From Thermococcus argininiproducens (lineage in GTDB: Archaea; Methanobacteriota_B; Thermococci; Thermococcales; Thermococcaceae), in NCBI RefSeq assembly GCF_023746595.1, contig NZ_CP080572.1, forward strand, positions 310,001-374,000: a stretch of 64,000 nt of DNA, written 5' to 3'. Below the pieces are notes generated by a model. It saw nothing but the letters and a program-made list of their open reading frames with translations. It had not been told where the DNA came from and made no database searches. The translations under genes were made by a program, and so were the position numbers. Shown here in pieces: positions 15,737 through 25,725 of this stretch. How positions within the stretch are numbered: the stretch's first letter is position 1; the number at the start of each line of letters is the position of its first letter.

Positions 15737-17623
15737 TCATTCAACTTCTTTCTTACCAGTAAGGAAAAGCCACACTGCTATAATACCAAGGAAGACTACT
15801 CCAATGATGTCGCTGCTGAAGCCAATTGAGGGAGCTTTGTTTGCTACTATTAACCCTGCGAAGAATATGCCCATCAATGCTTCTCCAGCTATTAATCCAG
15901 CTGCTCCAAGGACTCCCGCGTCGGTTGGTTTTTCTTCTGTTTTGCTTCCTCTAGCTCTTCCCACAAGCCATCTTAAAAGACCACCAATAAATATTGGGAC
16001 GCCTAAGCTCAAGGGGAGATAAATTCCTACAGCAACTGGCATAACTGGAGTTCTGAACTTTGAGTTTTTCATGGCCAGAATCTCATCGAGTACTATCAGA
16101 CCTATGGCAATTGCAGCACCAATGAAGACCATGTTCCACTCAAGAGTTCCGGTAAATACACCCTCTGTAACTTTGGCCATGAGGAATGCCTGAGGTGCTG
16201 CTAAAGCATTTTCTTTAGCTGTGGGAGTTCCAGCAATACCATAAGCCTTTATCAGAAGGTTAAGTACTGGAGCCATGACTAGGGCAGCTGTAAATGTTCC
16301 AACTACCTCAAAGACCTGCTGCCTCTTTGGAGTCGCACCAACAATATGCCCTGTTGCTAAATCCTGCATAGTATCACCAGCAATAGCAGCTGCTGTACAA
16401 ATTACTGCTGCTACGAGAATTGTGGCAGTCATGCCCTCGGGCCCGCTAAGCCCAAGACCCTTAAGAACTAGTGCAGTGAAAAGCAAACTCATTATTGTAA
16501 TACCTGACACTGGGTTGTTTGATGATCCTACAACACCAGCAAGGTATCCGGCAATAGAACTTCCGAAGAACCCGACAATAAGCATTATGACCGCCATAAC
16601 GGCTGCTATTCCGACAGAATCTATTAAGTTGGCATATAGAAGGAACAATGGCACTACAAATGCTGCTATTAACATGAGTACTGTAGTCATTGGCATGTCT
16701 TCTTCAGTTCTAAGGATTATTTCACCACTTTGTTTTCTTTTGGTTGCTTCAAGTCCAGCTTTTATACCTCTTGAGATTGGCCCTCTGAGTTTTATAAGGC
16801 TCCATAGGCCACCAACGACCATTGCGCCAACTCCCATATACCTTATCTTAGTACTCCATGTTACCCATGCAAGATCCAAGGCACTAAGGCCATCTGGATT
16901 CCCAGTTTTAGCCACATAGAGTGGAATCGCAATGAACCATGCAATTGCACCACCTAAGAAAACTAGGAAGGCTATATTTAACCCTACAATATACCCAACA
17001 CTCAAGAGGGCCGCTGAGAGATCACTTCCTAAATATAGGACTCTCCTACCAACAAATTTAGCAGTTTCAACAGCTGGGGCCCATAGACCAGAACTTCCTA
17101 AGAGTTTGTAAAGACCACCAAAAATACCACCAACAAAAATCGGCTTTGCGTGAGAGCCTCCTTTGTCTCCTGCAATAAGGACCTCAGCACAAGCTGTACC
17201 CTCTGGATAGGGGAGCCTCTCCTCAACTATAAATGCCCTTCTAATCACTATTGTGAAGAGTGCACCTAGTGAACCACCTAACGCCGCTATGATCGTGATT
17301 AACCAGTAGGGAAACTCTGTGTATGTTCCCAAAACCACTAATGCTGGGAATGTAAATATAACTCCTGCTGCTAAGGATTCACCTGCTGAAGCTGCGGTTT
17401 GAACCATATTATTTTCAAGAATATTCCTGTCTTTGAACGCCATTAATATTGCCATAGATATGACTGCTGCTGGAATACTAGCACTAACAGTCATACCCGC
17501 ATACATACCAAGGTATGCATTTGCTGCACCCATAATTATGGAGAGAATTATTCCCAAAATAAACGCCTTGATTGTATATTCTGGTAAAGATTTCTCGGGT
17601 GGAACGTATGGTTTAAACTCCAC
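15737..17623 (-). CDS. OPT-family oligopeptide/metal-chelate transporter
   Basis: A polytopic protein of about 628 residues with roughly 15 helices, of the OPT family, proton-coupled transporters of peptides or metal chelates. Family-typical segments are YLGMYAGMTVSASIPAAV near the N-terminus, EERLPYPEGTACAEVL, and the central SNNPVSGITIMSLLFTALV. The start is set at GTG 17623, six bases after GGAGGTG; the GTG at 17632 is part of that site. The M20 peptidase downstream in the same direction suggests peptide uptake followed by hydrolysis, which is inference. Confidence 0.9.
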   Translation of the reverse strand: MEFKPYVPPEKSLPEYTIKAFILGIILSIIMGAANAYLGMYAGMTVSASIPAAVISMAILMAFKDRNILENNMVQTAASAGESLAAGVIFTFPALVVLGTYTEFPYWLITIIAALGGSLGALFTIVIRRAFIVEERLPYPEGTACAEVLIAGDKGGSHAKPIFVGGIFGGLYKLLGSSGLWAPAVETAKFVGRRVLYLGSDLSAALLSVGYIVGLNIAFLVFLGGAIAWFIAIPLYVAKTGNPDGLSALDLAWVTWSTKIRYMGVGAMVVGGLWSLIKLRGPISRGIKAGLEATKRKQSGEIILRTEEDMPMTTVLMLIAAFVVPLFLLYANLIDSVGIAAVMAVIMLIVGFFGSSIAGYLAGVVGSSNNPVSGITIMSLLFTALVLKGLGLSGPEGMTATILVAAVICTAAAIAGDTMQDLATGHIVGATPKRQQVFEVVGTFTAALVMAPVLNLLIKAYGIAGTPTAKENALAAPQAFLMAKVTEGVFTGTLEWNMVFIGAAIAIGLIVLDEILAMKNSKFRTPVMPVAVGIYLPLSLGVPIFIGGLLRWLVGRARGSKTEEKPTDAGVLGAAGLIAGEALMGIFFAGLIVANKAPSIGFSSDIIGVVFLGIIAVWLFLTGKKEVE

Positions 17624-17876
17624 ACTGGACACCTCCGCATTTTATTGGCACTTGGGATATATCTGACCTATATAAAATACTTTCGGTTATATGAATATCA
17701 CATCAATATAAATTATTGGACTATATCATAATAATAACATGCAAAAATGTCTAAAATGTCGCACCGATGAAATTATAAGTGAAGTAATGTTCATCAATTA
17801 ATCAAAGAATTTCCATAGAACTTATATACACGATTACTATAACTATTAATATCGCTAAAAAGCGGAGGGAGGTAAA

Positions 17877-18692
17877 TTGGTTGAGATAATCTTTCTAGGC
17901 AGTGGCGGCGGGAGATTTATCACAATAACACAGTTTCGCCCTACTGGCGGGTTTTTTATTAATACTAGCAGGCGAATCTATGTAGACCCAGGACCAGGAG
18001 CTCTAGTACGTGCATGGAGGTATAAAATAGATCCGAGAAAGATAGATGTACTTTTTGTTTCTCATAGACATACAGATCATTGTAATGACTCGGAGATCAT
18101 GGTAGAAGGAATGACTGTAGGAGTTACAAAAAGACGCGGCACCCTAATAGCTTCAAAAAGTGTTGTCTATGGAGATAATGAACATACACCCGCAATTTCT
18201 AAGTATCATTTAGATTCCTTAGAGGAAATCCATATTCCCAACCCAGGAGAGAGAATACAACTTGGAGAAGACGAAATGACAATAACCCCTACAATACATT
18301 CAGATCCTACTGCTATAGGATTTATATTAAAAACACGGTTCGGGAAGATTGGATATATTCCCGACACAGAGTATTTTGATGACTTAAAAAAGATATACAA
18401 TGGAGTCAGATTACTAATTGCCTCAGTTACACGACCAACAAACATGAAGATACCCTATCATCTCTGTACTGAAGATATAATTTATATGCTAAAAGACATG
18501 AAACAAAAACCAGAAATGCTGATCATGAGTCATATAGGAATGAAAATGCATTTTGCAAACCCCTATAAAGAAGCCAAATTTATAGAAAACGTCACCGGAG
18601 TGAAAACTCTAATTGCAAAAGAAGGATTTAAAGTTAAGATGGAAAGAAAAGATATAAAATTAAGAACCCTTCGACCGGCCAGAGAACTCTAA
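17877..18692 (+). CDS. MBL-fold metallo-hydrolase
   Basis: A 271-residue beta-lactamase-fold hydrolase with the metal motif FVSHRHTDHCND (HxHxDH, about 60-70), the later metal ligands ITPTIHSDP and GYIPDTEY, and a C-terminal MSHIGMKMH. It starts with GLY-rich FLGSGGGRF at a TTG codon behind GGGAGGT. The layout resembles RNase Z/phnP-like enzymes but lacks features that would fix a substrate. A TATA-like TTATATAC lies about 50 bases upstream. The 3' end overlaps the convergent phosphomutase gene by 33 bases. Confidence 0.82.
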   Translation: MVEIIFLGSGGGRFITITQFRPTGGFFINTSRRIYVDPGPGALVRAWRYKIDPRKIDVLFVSHRHTDHCNDSEIMVEGMTVGVTKRRGTLIASKSVVYGDNEHTPAISKYHLDSLEEIHIPNPGERIQLGEDEMTITPTIHSDPTAIGFILKTRFGKIGYIPDTEYFDDLKKIYNGVRLLIASVTRPTNMKIPYHLCTEDIIYMLKDMKQKPEMLIMSHIGMKMHFANPYKEAKFIENVTGVKTLIAKEGFKVKMERKDIKLRTLRPAREL

Positions 18693-20030
18693 AACGAGCC
18701 GAGTAACCAAGTTATATGCTAAACTAAAGAGCTCTTCTTTCCTTTTTTCTGTAATCCCCTCAACGACAACTCTTATTTTTGGCTCAGTTCCGCTTGGCCT
18801 TACAAGTACCCAAGAACCATCTTTAAGATTTAACCTCATTCCAGAAATCGTTATTACCTCCTCGATCTGATCACTTAAAAGCTCCCGCAACTGTTCTTTT
18901 GCTTTTTCTACAACTTGATACTTTATTTCTTCAGGGCACTTAACATTCTTTTTGATTAGACAGTACTTTGGAATATCTTTGATTATTTCAGAGAAAGGCT
19001 TGCCTTCTTGATCTATTATCTTCAAAAGCAAACCAATTGTAACAAAGCTATCAATCCATAACCCAAACTCTGGATGAATGAACTTCCAAGGCTCTGAGGC
19101 AAATATGGCATTATATTTCTTTATTCCATCATGTAGTTGCCCCAATGGAACCCGGTATACTCTCCCTCCTTCCTCTTCAACTACTTTGTCTATCCTAAAA
19201 GACGTGTTTATTGAGACCACTATGTTACCACCTTTGTGTTCCTGAGCATACAACCGTGCAAACAAAGCTATCAAAGTATCTTCCTCTACATAGTTTCCTT
19301 TTTCATCAAAAACCGCTATCCTATCTGCATCACCATCTTGAGCAATTGCAAGATCAAATCCAAGTTCTCTCACGAGGTTGCTTAGGTAGGCAATATTCTC
19401 ATATCTTGGCTCTGATTTTCTACCGGGAAAATATCCATCAGGATGAGCATTCAAAGTTACAACTTTCGCCCCCATTTTTCTCAACAGATAGGGAGTTATT
19501 AAGCTTCCAGCCCCATTCCCCATGTCCAAGAGTACTTTAAGCTTGGTTTCGTGATTTACGTATCTCAATATCTCATCAATGTACTGTTCTTTTAGATTCA
19601 AGTCCCTTGCCGTCCCAATATGATCCCACGGGCTTTTTTTATAACTCTGAGAGAATATAATTTCCTCCAGCTCTTCTTCCTGTTCTAAAAAGAATTCAAT
19701 CCCTTTTTCATTGAATACTTTGATGCCATTATCACTTGGCGGATTATGTGATGCTGTTATCATGACTCCTGCATCTCCAAGCTTGTTAGTAGCCCATGCC
19801 AACATTGGAGTTGGCACAAAACCTATTCTGAGTACATCAACTCCTGTGCTTAGCAGTCCACTCACCAAGGCATTTTCAAGCATTATGCTTGATGTCCTAG
19901 CATCCCTACCAACTACAACTGTCCCCTTGTCAACGTACGTCCCAAGAGCTTTCCCAACATTTAAAGCAAGTTCTGGTGTGATCTTTGAATGAATAGGCCC
20001 CCTAATTCCCGCTGTACCAAATAGTCTCAT
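18660..20030 (-). CDS. glmM: Phosphoglucosamine/phosphomannomutase family protein
   Basis: A 456-residue alpha-D-phosphohexomutase that interconverts sugar 1- and 6-phosphates. It has the N-terminal GTAGIRGP, the phosphoserine loop MITASHNPPSDNGIK (about 91-105), the metal loop QDGDADRIAVFD (about 235-246), the sugar-binding SEPWKF and the phosphate loop VRPSGTEPKIRV near the C-terminus. Sequence alone does not distinguish GlmM from ManB-type activity; archaea often have several such paralogs. It is convergent with and overlaps the MBL gene. UPF0146 lies directly upstream of a separate unit. Confidence 0.85.
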   Translation of the reverse strand: MRLFGTAGIRGPIHSKITPELALNVGKALGTYVDKGTVVVGRDARTSSIMLENALVSGLLSTGVDVLRIGFVPTPMLAWATNKLGDAGVMITASHNPPSDNGIKVFNEKGIEFFLEQEEELEEIIFSQSYKKSPWDHIGTARDLNLKEQYIDEILRYVNHETKLKVLLDMGNGAGSLITPYLLRKMGAKVVTLNAHPDGYFPGRKSEPRYENIAYLSNLVRELGFDLAIAQDGDADRIAVFDEKGNYVEEDTLIALFARLYAQEHKGGNIVVSINTSFRIDKVVEEEGGRVYRVPLGQLHDGIKKYNAIFASEPWKFIHPEFGLWIDSFVTIGLLLKIIDQEGKPFSEIIKDIPKYCLIKKNVKCPEEIKYQVVEKAKEQLRELLSDQIEEVITISGMRLNLKDGSWVLVRPSGTEPKIRVVVEGITEKRKEELFSLAYNLVTRLVLEFSGRSKGS

Positions 20031-20060
20031 GTCACCACCATGCTAATGTTGGAACTTGCT

Positions 20061-20477
20061 TTATATATCTTTTTGATGAGGGTTCCATACATATATGGGA
20101 ATTCCTCTATAGTTTTCAAGCTTCAAAAATCTTGGCATGCCATCAAGAGAAAATGGAACAATATATACCGGAATTTTCAGCGTTCTTCCCAATTCTAAAA
20201 TGGGTTTAATAAGCTCTGGAGTCGGTCGAATTGAATATATTACCTCGGCATCCCTATAGATGGCTAAGTTAGGAGAGAACACATCATCAATACATGCCTT
20301 AAGACCAAGTTCTTTGGCTTTTTTAACAGCTTTTGGATTCCAATCCACAACGATAATCTCTCTTCCCAGCTTTTTTAGTTTTAAGGCAATTTTAAAGTTA
20401 AATCCCACTCCTACCTCTATTAGCTTCCCCTTTGGGTGTCTCTCATTTAAAAATATAGCTATCTCCTCAAAACTCAT
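20061..20477 (-). CDS. UPF0146 family protein
   Basis: A 138-residue archaeal protein of unknown function with a shortened Rossmann/methyltransferase-like fold: KLIEVGVGFNFKIALKLKKLG (motif I-like glycines) and IIVVDWNPKAV (motif II-like acidic end of beta-2). The later part, YSIRPTPELIKPILELG, is typical of UPF0146. No methyltransferase catalytic motif is present. It follows malK in the same direction after a T-rich stretch, so it may have its own or a read-through transcript. Confidence 0.78.
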   Translation of the reverse strand: MSFEEIAIFLNERHPKGKLIEVGVGFNFKIALKLKKLGREIIVVDWNPKAVKKAKELGLKACIDDVFSPNLAIYRDAEVIYSIRPTPELIKPILELGRTLKIPVYIVPFSLDGMPRFLKLENYRGIPIYVWNPHQKDI

Positions 20478-20512
20478 GAAAAATACAAGAAAAAGAAAGG
20501 TTAAAAAGCTTT
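20478..20512 (-). terminator. T-rich terminator of the maltodextrin operon
   Basis: Directly after the malK stop, the minus strand contains repeated T runs (TTTTTAACC, TTTCTTTTTCTTG, TATTTTTC) without a stable hairpin. This is the usual form of intrinsic archaeal termination signals. Confidence 0.4.
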
Positions 20513-21631
20513 TCAGAATATTGCCCTTTCACTTCTCTTATCAAAGATGTGAATCTTCTTCATATCAAAAACAACGTCAACCTCTTGGCCCTCCTTAACC
20601 AGAGATTCAGGAGGGAATTTACCAATGAAGCTTAAATCACCAACTCTTAAGTGGACAATCTTCTCTCCACCTAAATTCTCAACAATATCTACTTTAACCC
20701 TAACCATGTTCTCTCCAGGAATCTTCACTTGAGCAAACAATGCATCATAAACATCCTCAGGCCTAAATCCAAAAAGAACATCCTTACCAGCATATCCCAA
20801 CTCTTCAAGTGCTTTTACTTGGTCTGGAAGCAGTTTTAACTTGAAAGCCCCGAAGCTTATAAAGCCATCGGGAGTAACCGTACCCTCTAAGAAGTTCATT
20901 GGAGGTGATCCAATAAATCCACCAACAAAAACGTTAGCCGGTCTGTTATATACCTCATCAGGTGAACCAACTTGTTGAAGAACACCAAAATTCATGACAG
21001 CAACTCTATCACCCATAGTCATGGCCTCAACCTGATCATGTGTAACATAGACTGTGGTCACTCCAAGCTGACGCTGGAGCTTTTTAAGCTCAGCCCTCAT
21101 TCTGACTCTTAACTTTGCATCAAGATTTGATAATGGCTCATCCATGAGAAAAACTTGTGGTTTCCGAACAATTGCTCTACCCAAAGCCACTCTCTGCCTT
21201 TGACCACCTGACAGTTCTCTAGGTTTTCTTTTCAAGAGTTCAGTTAAACCAAGAAGTTCTGCTACTTCTCTAACCCTATCATCAATCTCCTGCTTGGAAA
21301 CCTTCCGTAATTTTAGTGGAAAAGCAATATTGTCGTAAACTGTCATATGTGGATAAAGTGCATAACTTTGGAAAACCATAGCAATGTCTCTATCTTTAGG
21401 AGGAATAAAAACACCTTTCTCTGCATCTGCTACAAGTTTCTCTCCAATAAAAATCCTACCCTTTGTGGGCTCTTCTAGGCCAGCTATTATCCTAAGAGTA
21501 GTAGTTTTCCCACATCCACTCGGTCCAAGAAGAACCATGAATTCACCATCTCTAACTTTTAAATCAAGATCTTTAACTGCCTCAACACCATCAAATATTT
21601 TCCAAACCCCTTCAAGCTTAACTTCAGCCAT
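20513..21631 (-). CDS. malK: Maltodextrin ABC transporter ATP-binding protein
   Basis: ATPase subunit of a CUT1-type sugar importer, 372 residues. Walker A is GPSGCGKTTTLR (about 37-48), the Q-loop FQSYALYPHM, the signature LSGGQRQRVALGRA, Walker B VFLMDEPLSNLDA and the H-loop VYVTHDQ. A C-terminal OB-type regulatory domain (about 240-372) contains FGFRPEDV. It is the last gene of malE-malF-malG-apu-malK. P. furiosus has a comparable maltodextrin system; the substrate assignment rests on the neighbouring amylopullulanase and binding protein. Confidence 0.93.
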   Translation of the reverse strand: MAEVKLEGVWKIFDGVEAVKDLDLKVRDGEFMVLLGPSGCGKTTTLRIIAGLEEPTKGRIFIGEKLVADAEKGVFIPPKDRDIAMVFQSYALYPHMTVYDNIAFPLKLRKVSKQEIDDRVREVAELLGLTELLKRKPRELSGGQRQRVALGRAIVRKPQVFLMDEPLSNLDAKLRVRMRAELKKLQRQLGVTTVYVTHDQVEAMTMGDRVAVMNFGVLQQVGSPDEVYNRPANVFVGGFIGSPPMNFLEGTVTPDGFISFGAFKLKLLPDQVKALEELGYAGKDVLFGFRPEDVYDALFAQVKIPGENMVRVKVDIVENLGGEKIVHLRVGDLSFIGKFPPESLVKEGQEVDVVFDMKKIHIFDKRSERAIF

Positions 21632-21698
21632 TTCTAGCCACCTCTCTCATTTTATTTAATGTTTCGTAAAAAATTATTAAAAAATAAGAGAAGACGAA

Positions 21699-24600
21699 TC
21701 ACCTCTTTTTTCTTAATGCTAATGGTGTTAGGAGTAGTGCAAGGAATACTGCTGGGCCACAGATTCCACCAGTCTCTGTTGGCGACTCGGTTGGTGATGT
21801 TGGGGATTCTGTTGGAGAACTTGTTGTTGGTGAAGTGGTCGTAGGGGAAGTTTCAGTTGGGGTTTCTGTCTCAGTTGGCGTTTCAGTTTCCGTGGGTTTT
21901 TCTTCAGCTCCCCTTACCCACAATACCATTTTCACTGTTGCTCTCTTGTTATTTTCGGCATCATAACTGTTCAATTGTTCCTCTTGAGTGGGTTTGAATC
22001 CCTTTGGAACAAGCATGTCATAGACTCTTGGGGCCACTCCAGCTATCACTGCATTAACGTCTCCACCGCCACCCTTCCACTCTTCAGCGTCCACAGCTAT
22101 AGGCCTCCACTTATCAGGCCCATAACCATCTTGAGAACCAACGAGAATTACTCCCCATACCCCATAGTCCTTGTTGATCTCAAGATACTTCTTTGGAACC
22201 TCGACAACTATTGCATTCTTAGTAGGATCGGCGGAAATCTTCAATTCCCCTTGAATTGATTCCCCATTTGGAAGGAGTATTATGTTTCCGTAGTCCCAGC
22301 CAGCTATCCTTAATGCTAAATCCCATGGGTGTTCAGGGTCAAGATCTACATTTGAACCAGGCCCATCTGGGAACATTTTAATGGCAGATGAATTTCCACC
22401 ATCCTTGAAGTCAAAGTACGCTTCAATAATCTGCAAACTAAAACCATTAGGTCCATTCCATGGGTTACCTCCCAGTTCTGCAAAGTAGAACTCTAAAGTG
22501 TAAGTCTCCCCAGTATCAAGCATCTTAAATTTAAGTAAATCAAGGTGATTTGGAACAAACACTTTGTTTGTAGCATATGTATATGTGCCAGGTCCATGAT
22601 CGTCTCCCTGAGGGTCATCAATCTCAATTATTACATTCGTACTTGTTGTGACAGGTATCATTTTCACTGTTGCTCTCTTGTTATTTTCGACATCATAACT
22701 GTTCAATTGTTCTTCTTGAGTAGGCTTAAATCCTTCTGGAGCTAATAGATCATAGACTCTTGGAGCTACTCCTGCTATCACTGCATTAACGTCACCGCCA
22801 CCACCTTTCCACTCTTCAGCGTCCACAGCTATAGGCCTCCACTTATCAGGCCCATAACCATCCTGAGAACCAACAAGCACAGCCATGTATTCAGGAAGTT
22901 TTGGAAGATACTTCTTTGGAATCTCAACAACTATTGCATTTCTAGCCGGATCAGCGGAGATCTTCATCTCTCCCTGATAATTGGTACCATCTGGCAGTAC
23001 TATTATGTTTCCATAGTCCCAACCAGCAACTCTAATAGCGAGATCCCATGGATGATCCGGATCTAAATTTACATTACTTCCTGGTCCATCTGGGAACATC
23101 TTTATCGCACTCGTGTTCCCACCATCCTTGAAGTCAAAGTAGGCTTCAATAATCTGCAAACTAAAACCATTAGGTCCATTCCATGGATTATCGCCAAGTT
23201 CTTTGAAGTAGTATTCAAACACATAAGATCCTGGCTTTTCAAGAACTCTAACCTTAAGGAGATCAAGATGCTCAGGAACAAACACTTTGTTTGTAGCGTA
23301 AGTATACGTTCCAGGACCGTGATCGTCTTCCTCTACATCCTTTATCTCAGCGACGACGACCCCTTCAACTTGTTTTGGAAGTTTTACTTCAATAGGAGTG
23401 GTTATTACCTCCAGTTCTCCCTGCTCGTTAACTGTTGAAACAGCAAAGTAAAAGTCTGCTGGACTATCTAGGTAGTCAAATGGAAGTATTACTTCTATTC
23501 CACTTTCTATTTGGCTAATCTCTGCTTCTCCGACTTTCTCACTATTTTCATAGTCCGTTGCTTTGTATATCTCAGCTTTTCCACCCTTTACTAGTATGTG
23601 GGTAGTTATCATAAGACCTACACTGTCTTTGCTAAATGGAAAGATATCATATCTCAGTTCAGTTGGTTTAGATTGAAGAAGGGTAAAGGTGTTGCCCATA
23701 ACTTTTCCAGGCTCAAATATGCTTATTTCAAAGTCCTTTGTGGTCTTTACAATGAAATGTACTCCTTTGTCATCGAAATAGACCTCCACTCCCTCAGCTA
23801 GTGAAGATAAGCTTGACCAAACTTTCTTTTCTCCTTCAGGAAGGCCTGTCAATTCTCTTAATGTATATGGCTCTCCATTGGGGAAGTAGTTTCCAAAAAG
23901 ATAGCTTGGAATTTCTAGGCCTGCAAATTTGTACATTTCATACAAGTAGGTTTTAAGATAGCGATCGAAAGTAAAGTCTTGGCCACTATCTTGGTCGCTT
24001 CCATACCACCAGAACCAGTCACTTGCCTCTGCTCTTAGGAGGTACTCGTATACAGTATCCCAATTGCTTATCTTGTTCTTGTTTTCAAATAATGTTTTTC
24101 TCCCAAGATATAACCAATACCATCCCAAGTTTTCTTGAGGTTCTCCTATCCATGTAGAAAGTGTTCCATCAACCCAGCTGGACTCTGGCCATTGCATGTT
24201 CTCTTCAACACCCGCTAGATCATAAAGCTCTCCAAGGCTCTGAGCCTCCGTTAATACCTTAACTCTCTCTTCCGTAGTAAAGTCAAGCTTTTTCATCAAC
24301 TTTGGAGTAAGTTTATTGGCTTTATCTCCGTACATTTGAATGTATTCACTTGGAGTCACTGTTCTTATAAGACCCTGATTTTGAAGCTCGGTAAGTTTCT
24401 TGTAGAGCTCTTCAATGAACAACTTACCATCAAATGGATAGTGCTCCCATGGGTTTTCGCCATCAAGAGTAACGACATAAACAAGGCTTCCATCATAATT
24501 TTCCTTCTGTATCTTTAGAAGCTCATTTACGAAATCTTCAACTGCCTGATACTGGTTCATTCCGGAATACCTAAATCCTACCCTATCACTTAGATCGTGG

Positions 24601-25715
24601 TTTCTGGGGAAGAGATAAATCTTTTTGCCATTAAATTCCGCCACCCAAGGCTTATAGTAATTTTCAACAGTATTTGGGACCCCAAGGATATCAAGAACCA
24701 TTTGATCTGTCATCACCCACTGCCATCCATTATTAGCTAATATTTCAAGGGTCTTATCATTTAATGCACTCTCTGCTGCCCATCCTCCCTGAGGTTCAAC
24801 TGTATTATCGCCCAGATACTTCTTGTAAATCTCATGAGCTTTCTTAATGTGAGCATCGAAGTCCTCATACCATCCAAAGTCATTGAGCAGAGGCCCAATT
24901 GGGTGTGCATAAGGAACTACAGTCACTTCAACGTTTCCATTTCCAAGAAGATAATTTATCTTCTCATGCTCCTCAAATGTATGATTTAGAAGCCACATTT
25001 GATGGTTCAGCACTAGTTTAAGATCATCTCTTGTATATCTTCCCACATCTACTTTATCATAGAGAGCCTTAAGTTCTGGAGTGTTTATTATATAATTATA
25101 GTCAATCCAAGCTAAGTTGAAAAGAACTGCCAGGTCAATATAGTCTTGCTCCGTAAATTCGCTTGTTATCTTATCCTTTTGCTCATCCAAAGGAAGAGTT
25201 CCATATTTTTTGAATGCCTCATTTCTTTTTTCTCTGAGCTCTGTATACCTATCCCACTCATCCCTATATGGGTTGCCACTTTTGTCTGCAACTGGTTCTC
25301 CATTCCATGGTATTGTATGATCGAAAAATCCTCCTGGGGCTTGTAACATAAACCATTTGTCCTCAAGAGTTAGTGGTTCTCCATTAGCTATCTTTTCTGA
25401 AACTATTTGATAAGTATCCTTTTTACCATTCATATAATCTGCAAGTTGAGCTAAAAGAGACCCTGATAAATCTATAGCAACGTGGACATCGGGATATTTA
25501 CTCAGATAATTTGCCATTTTCCAGTAGTTGTTTGCTGCATGTAGTCTAACCCATGGTCTTGTATACATATCTTGAATTGGATCGTAGTAATAGGGCTGGT
25601 GCTGATGCCATACAATTACTACGTTCAGTGGCTTTGGCTCTTCTGCTTTTGTTCCTGTTCCGAATACACTCAGAAGAATCAAAAATATTGAAAGTAGGGC
25701 CAAACCTTTTTTCAT
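21699..25715 (-). CDS. apu: Amylopullulanase (GH57) with CGP-CTERM anchor
   Basis: Secreted enzyme that cuts alpha-1,4 and alpha-1,6 links in starch and pullulan; about 1,338 residues. After a signal peptide come the GH57 motifs WHQHQPYYY, YAHPIGPL, GGWAAESA (nucleophile Glu about 315), TLDGENPWEH (acid Asp about 418) and SDWFWWYGSD. The 103-residue Glu-Asp distance equals that recalled for the T. hydrothermalis enzyme. The C-terminal half has two DOMON/glucodextranase-C-like repeats of about 230 residues, a Thr/Pro/Glu linker and the tail GGICGPAVFLALLLTPLALR (CGP-CTERM). ATG 25715 is chosen since GAGGTG precedes it. Confidence 0.95.
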   Translation of the reverse strand: MKKGLALLSIFLILLSVFGTGTKAEEPKPLNVVIVWHQHQPYYYDPIQDMYTRPWVRLHAANNYWKMANYLSKYPDVHVAIDLSGSLLAQLADYMNGKKDTYQIVSEKIANGEPLTLEDKWFMLQAPGGFFDHTIPWNGEPVADKSGNPYRDEWDRYTELREKRNEAFKKYGTLPLDEQKDKITSEFTEQDYIDLAVLFNLAWIDYNYIINTPELKALYDKVDVGRYTRDDLKLVLNHQMWLLNHTFEEHEKINYLLGNGNVEVTVVPYAHPIGPLLNDFGWYEDFDAHIKKAHEIYKKYLGDNTVEPQGGWAAESALNDKTLEILANNGWQWVMTDQMVLDILGVPNTVENYYKPWVAEFNGKKIYLFPRNHDLSDRVGFRYSGMNQYQAVEDFVNELLKIQKENYDGSLVYVVTLDGENPWEHYPFDGKLFIEELYKKLTELQNQGLIRTVTPSEYIQMYGDKANKLTPKLMKKLDFTTEERVKVLTEAQSLGELYDLAGVEENMQWPESSWVDGTLSTWIGEPQENLGWYWLYLGRKTLFENKNKISNWDTVYEYLLRAEASDWFWWYGSDQDSGQDFTFDRYLKTYLYEMYKFAGLEIPSYLFGNYFPNGEPYTLRELTGLPEGEKKVWSSLSSLAEGVEVYFDDKGVHFIVKTTKDFEISIFEPGKVMGNTFTLLQSKPTELRYDIFPFSKDSVGLMITTHILVKGGKAEIYKATDYENSEKVGEAEISQIESGIEVILPFDYLDSPADFYFAVSTVNEQGELEVITTPIEVKLPKQVEGVVVAEIKDVEEDDHGPGTYTYATNKVFVPEHLDLLKVRVLEKPGSYVFEYYFKELGDNPWNGPNGFSLQIIEAYFDFKDGGNTSAIKMFPDGPGSNVNLDPDHPWDLAIRVAGWDYGNIIVLPDGTNYQGEMKISADPARNAIVVEIPKKYLPKLPEYMAVLVGSQDGYGPDKWRPIAVDAEEWKGGGGDVNAVIAGVAPRVYDLLAPEGFKPTQEEQLNSYDVENNKRATVKMIPVTTSTNVIIEIDDPQGDDHGPGTYTYATNKVFVPNHLDLLKFKMLDTGETYTLEFYFAELGGNPWNGPNGFSLQIIEAYFDFKDGGNSSAIKMFPDGPGSNVDLDPEHPWDLALRIAGWDYGNIILLPNGESIQGELKISADPTKNAIVVEVPKKYLEINKDYGVWGVILVGSQDGYGPDKWRPIAVDAEEWKGGGGDVNAVIAGVAPRVYDMLVPKGFKPTQEEQLNSYDAENNKRATVKMVLWVRGAEEKPTETETPTETETPTETSPTTTSPTTSSPTESPTSPTESPTETGGICGPAVFLALLLTPLALRKKR
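21928..22633 (-). repeat. C-terminal apu repeat module 2
   Basis: Encodes the second copy of a beta-sandwich module running from GDDHGPGTYTYATNKVFVP to NSYDAENNKRATVKM. Large blocks are identical in protein and nearly so in DNA to 22661-23352, indicating a tandem duplication within the gene. Confidence 0.85.
22661..23352 (-). repeat. C-terminal apu repeat module 1
   Basis: First copy of the tandem module, from EDDHGPGTYTYATNKVFVP to NSYDVENNKRATVKM. It shares strings such as GPNGFSLQIIEAYFDFKDGG and YGPDKWRPIAVDAEEWKGGG with module 2. Probably carbohydrate-binding or spacer domains. Confidence 0.85.
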
Positions 25716-25725
25716 CTTTATCACC

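Noticed and set aside
16275-16919. Plus-strand open frame of 214 codons
   Set aside because: Antisense to the OPT transporter; its Ala/Thr/Ile-rich, low-charge translation is a shadow of hydrophobic helices.
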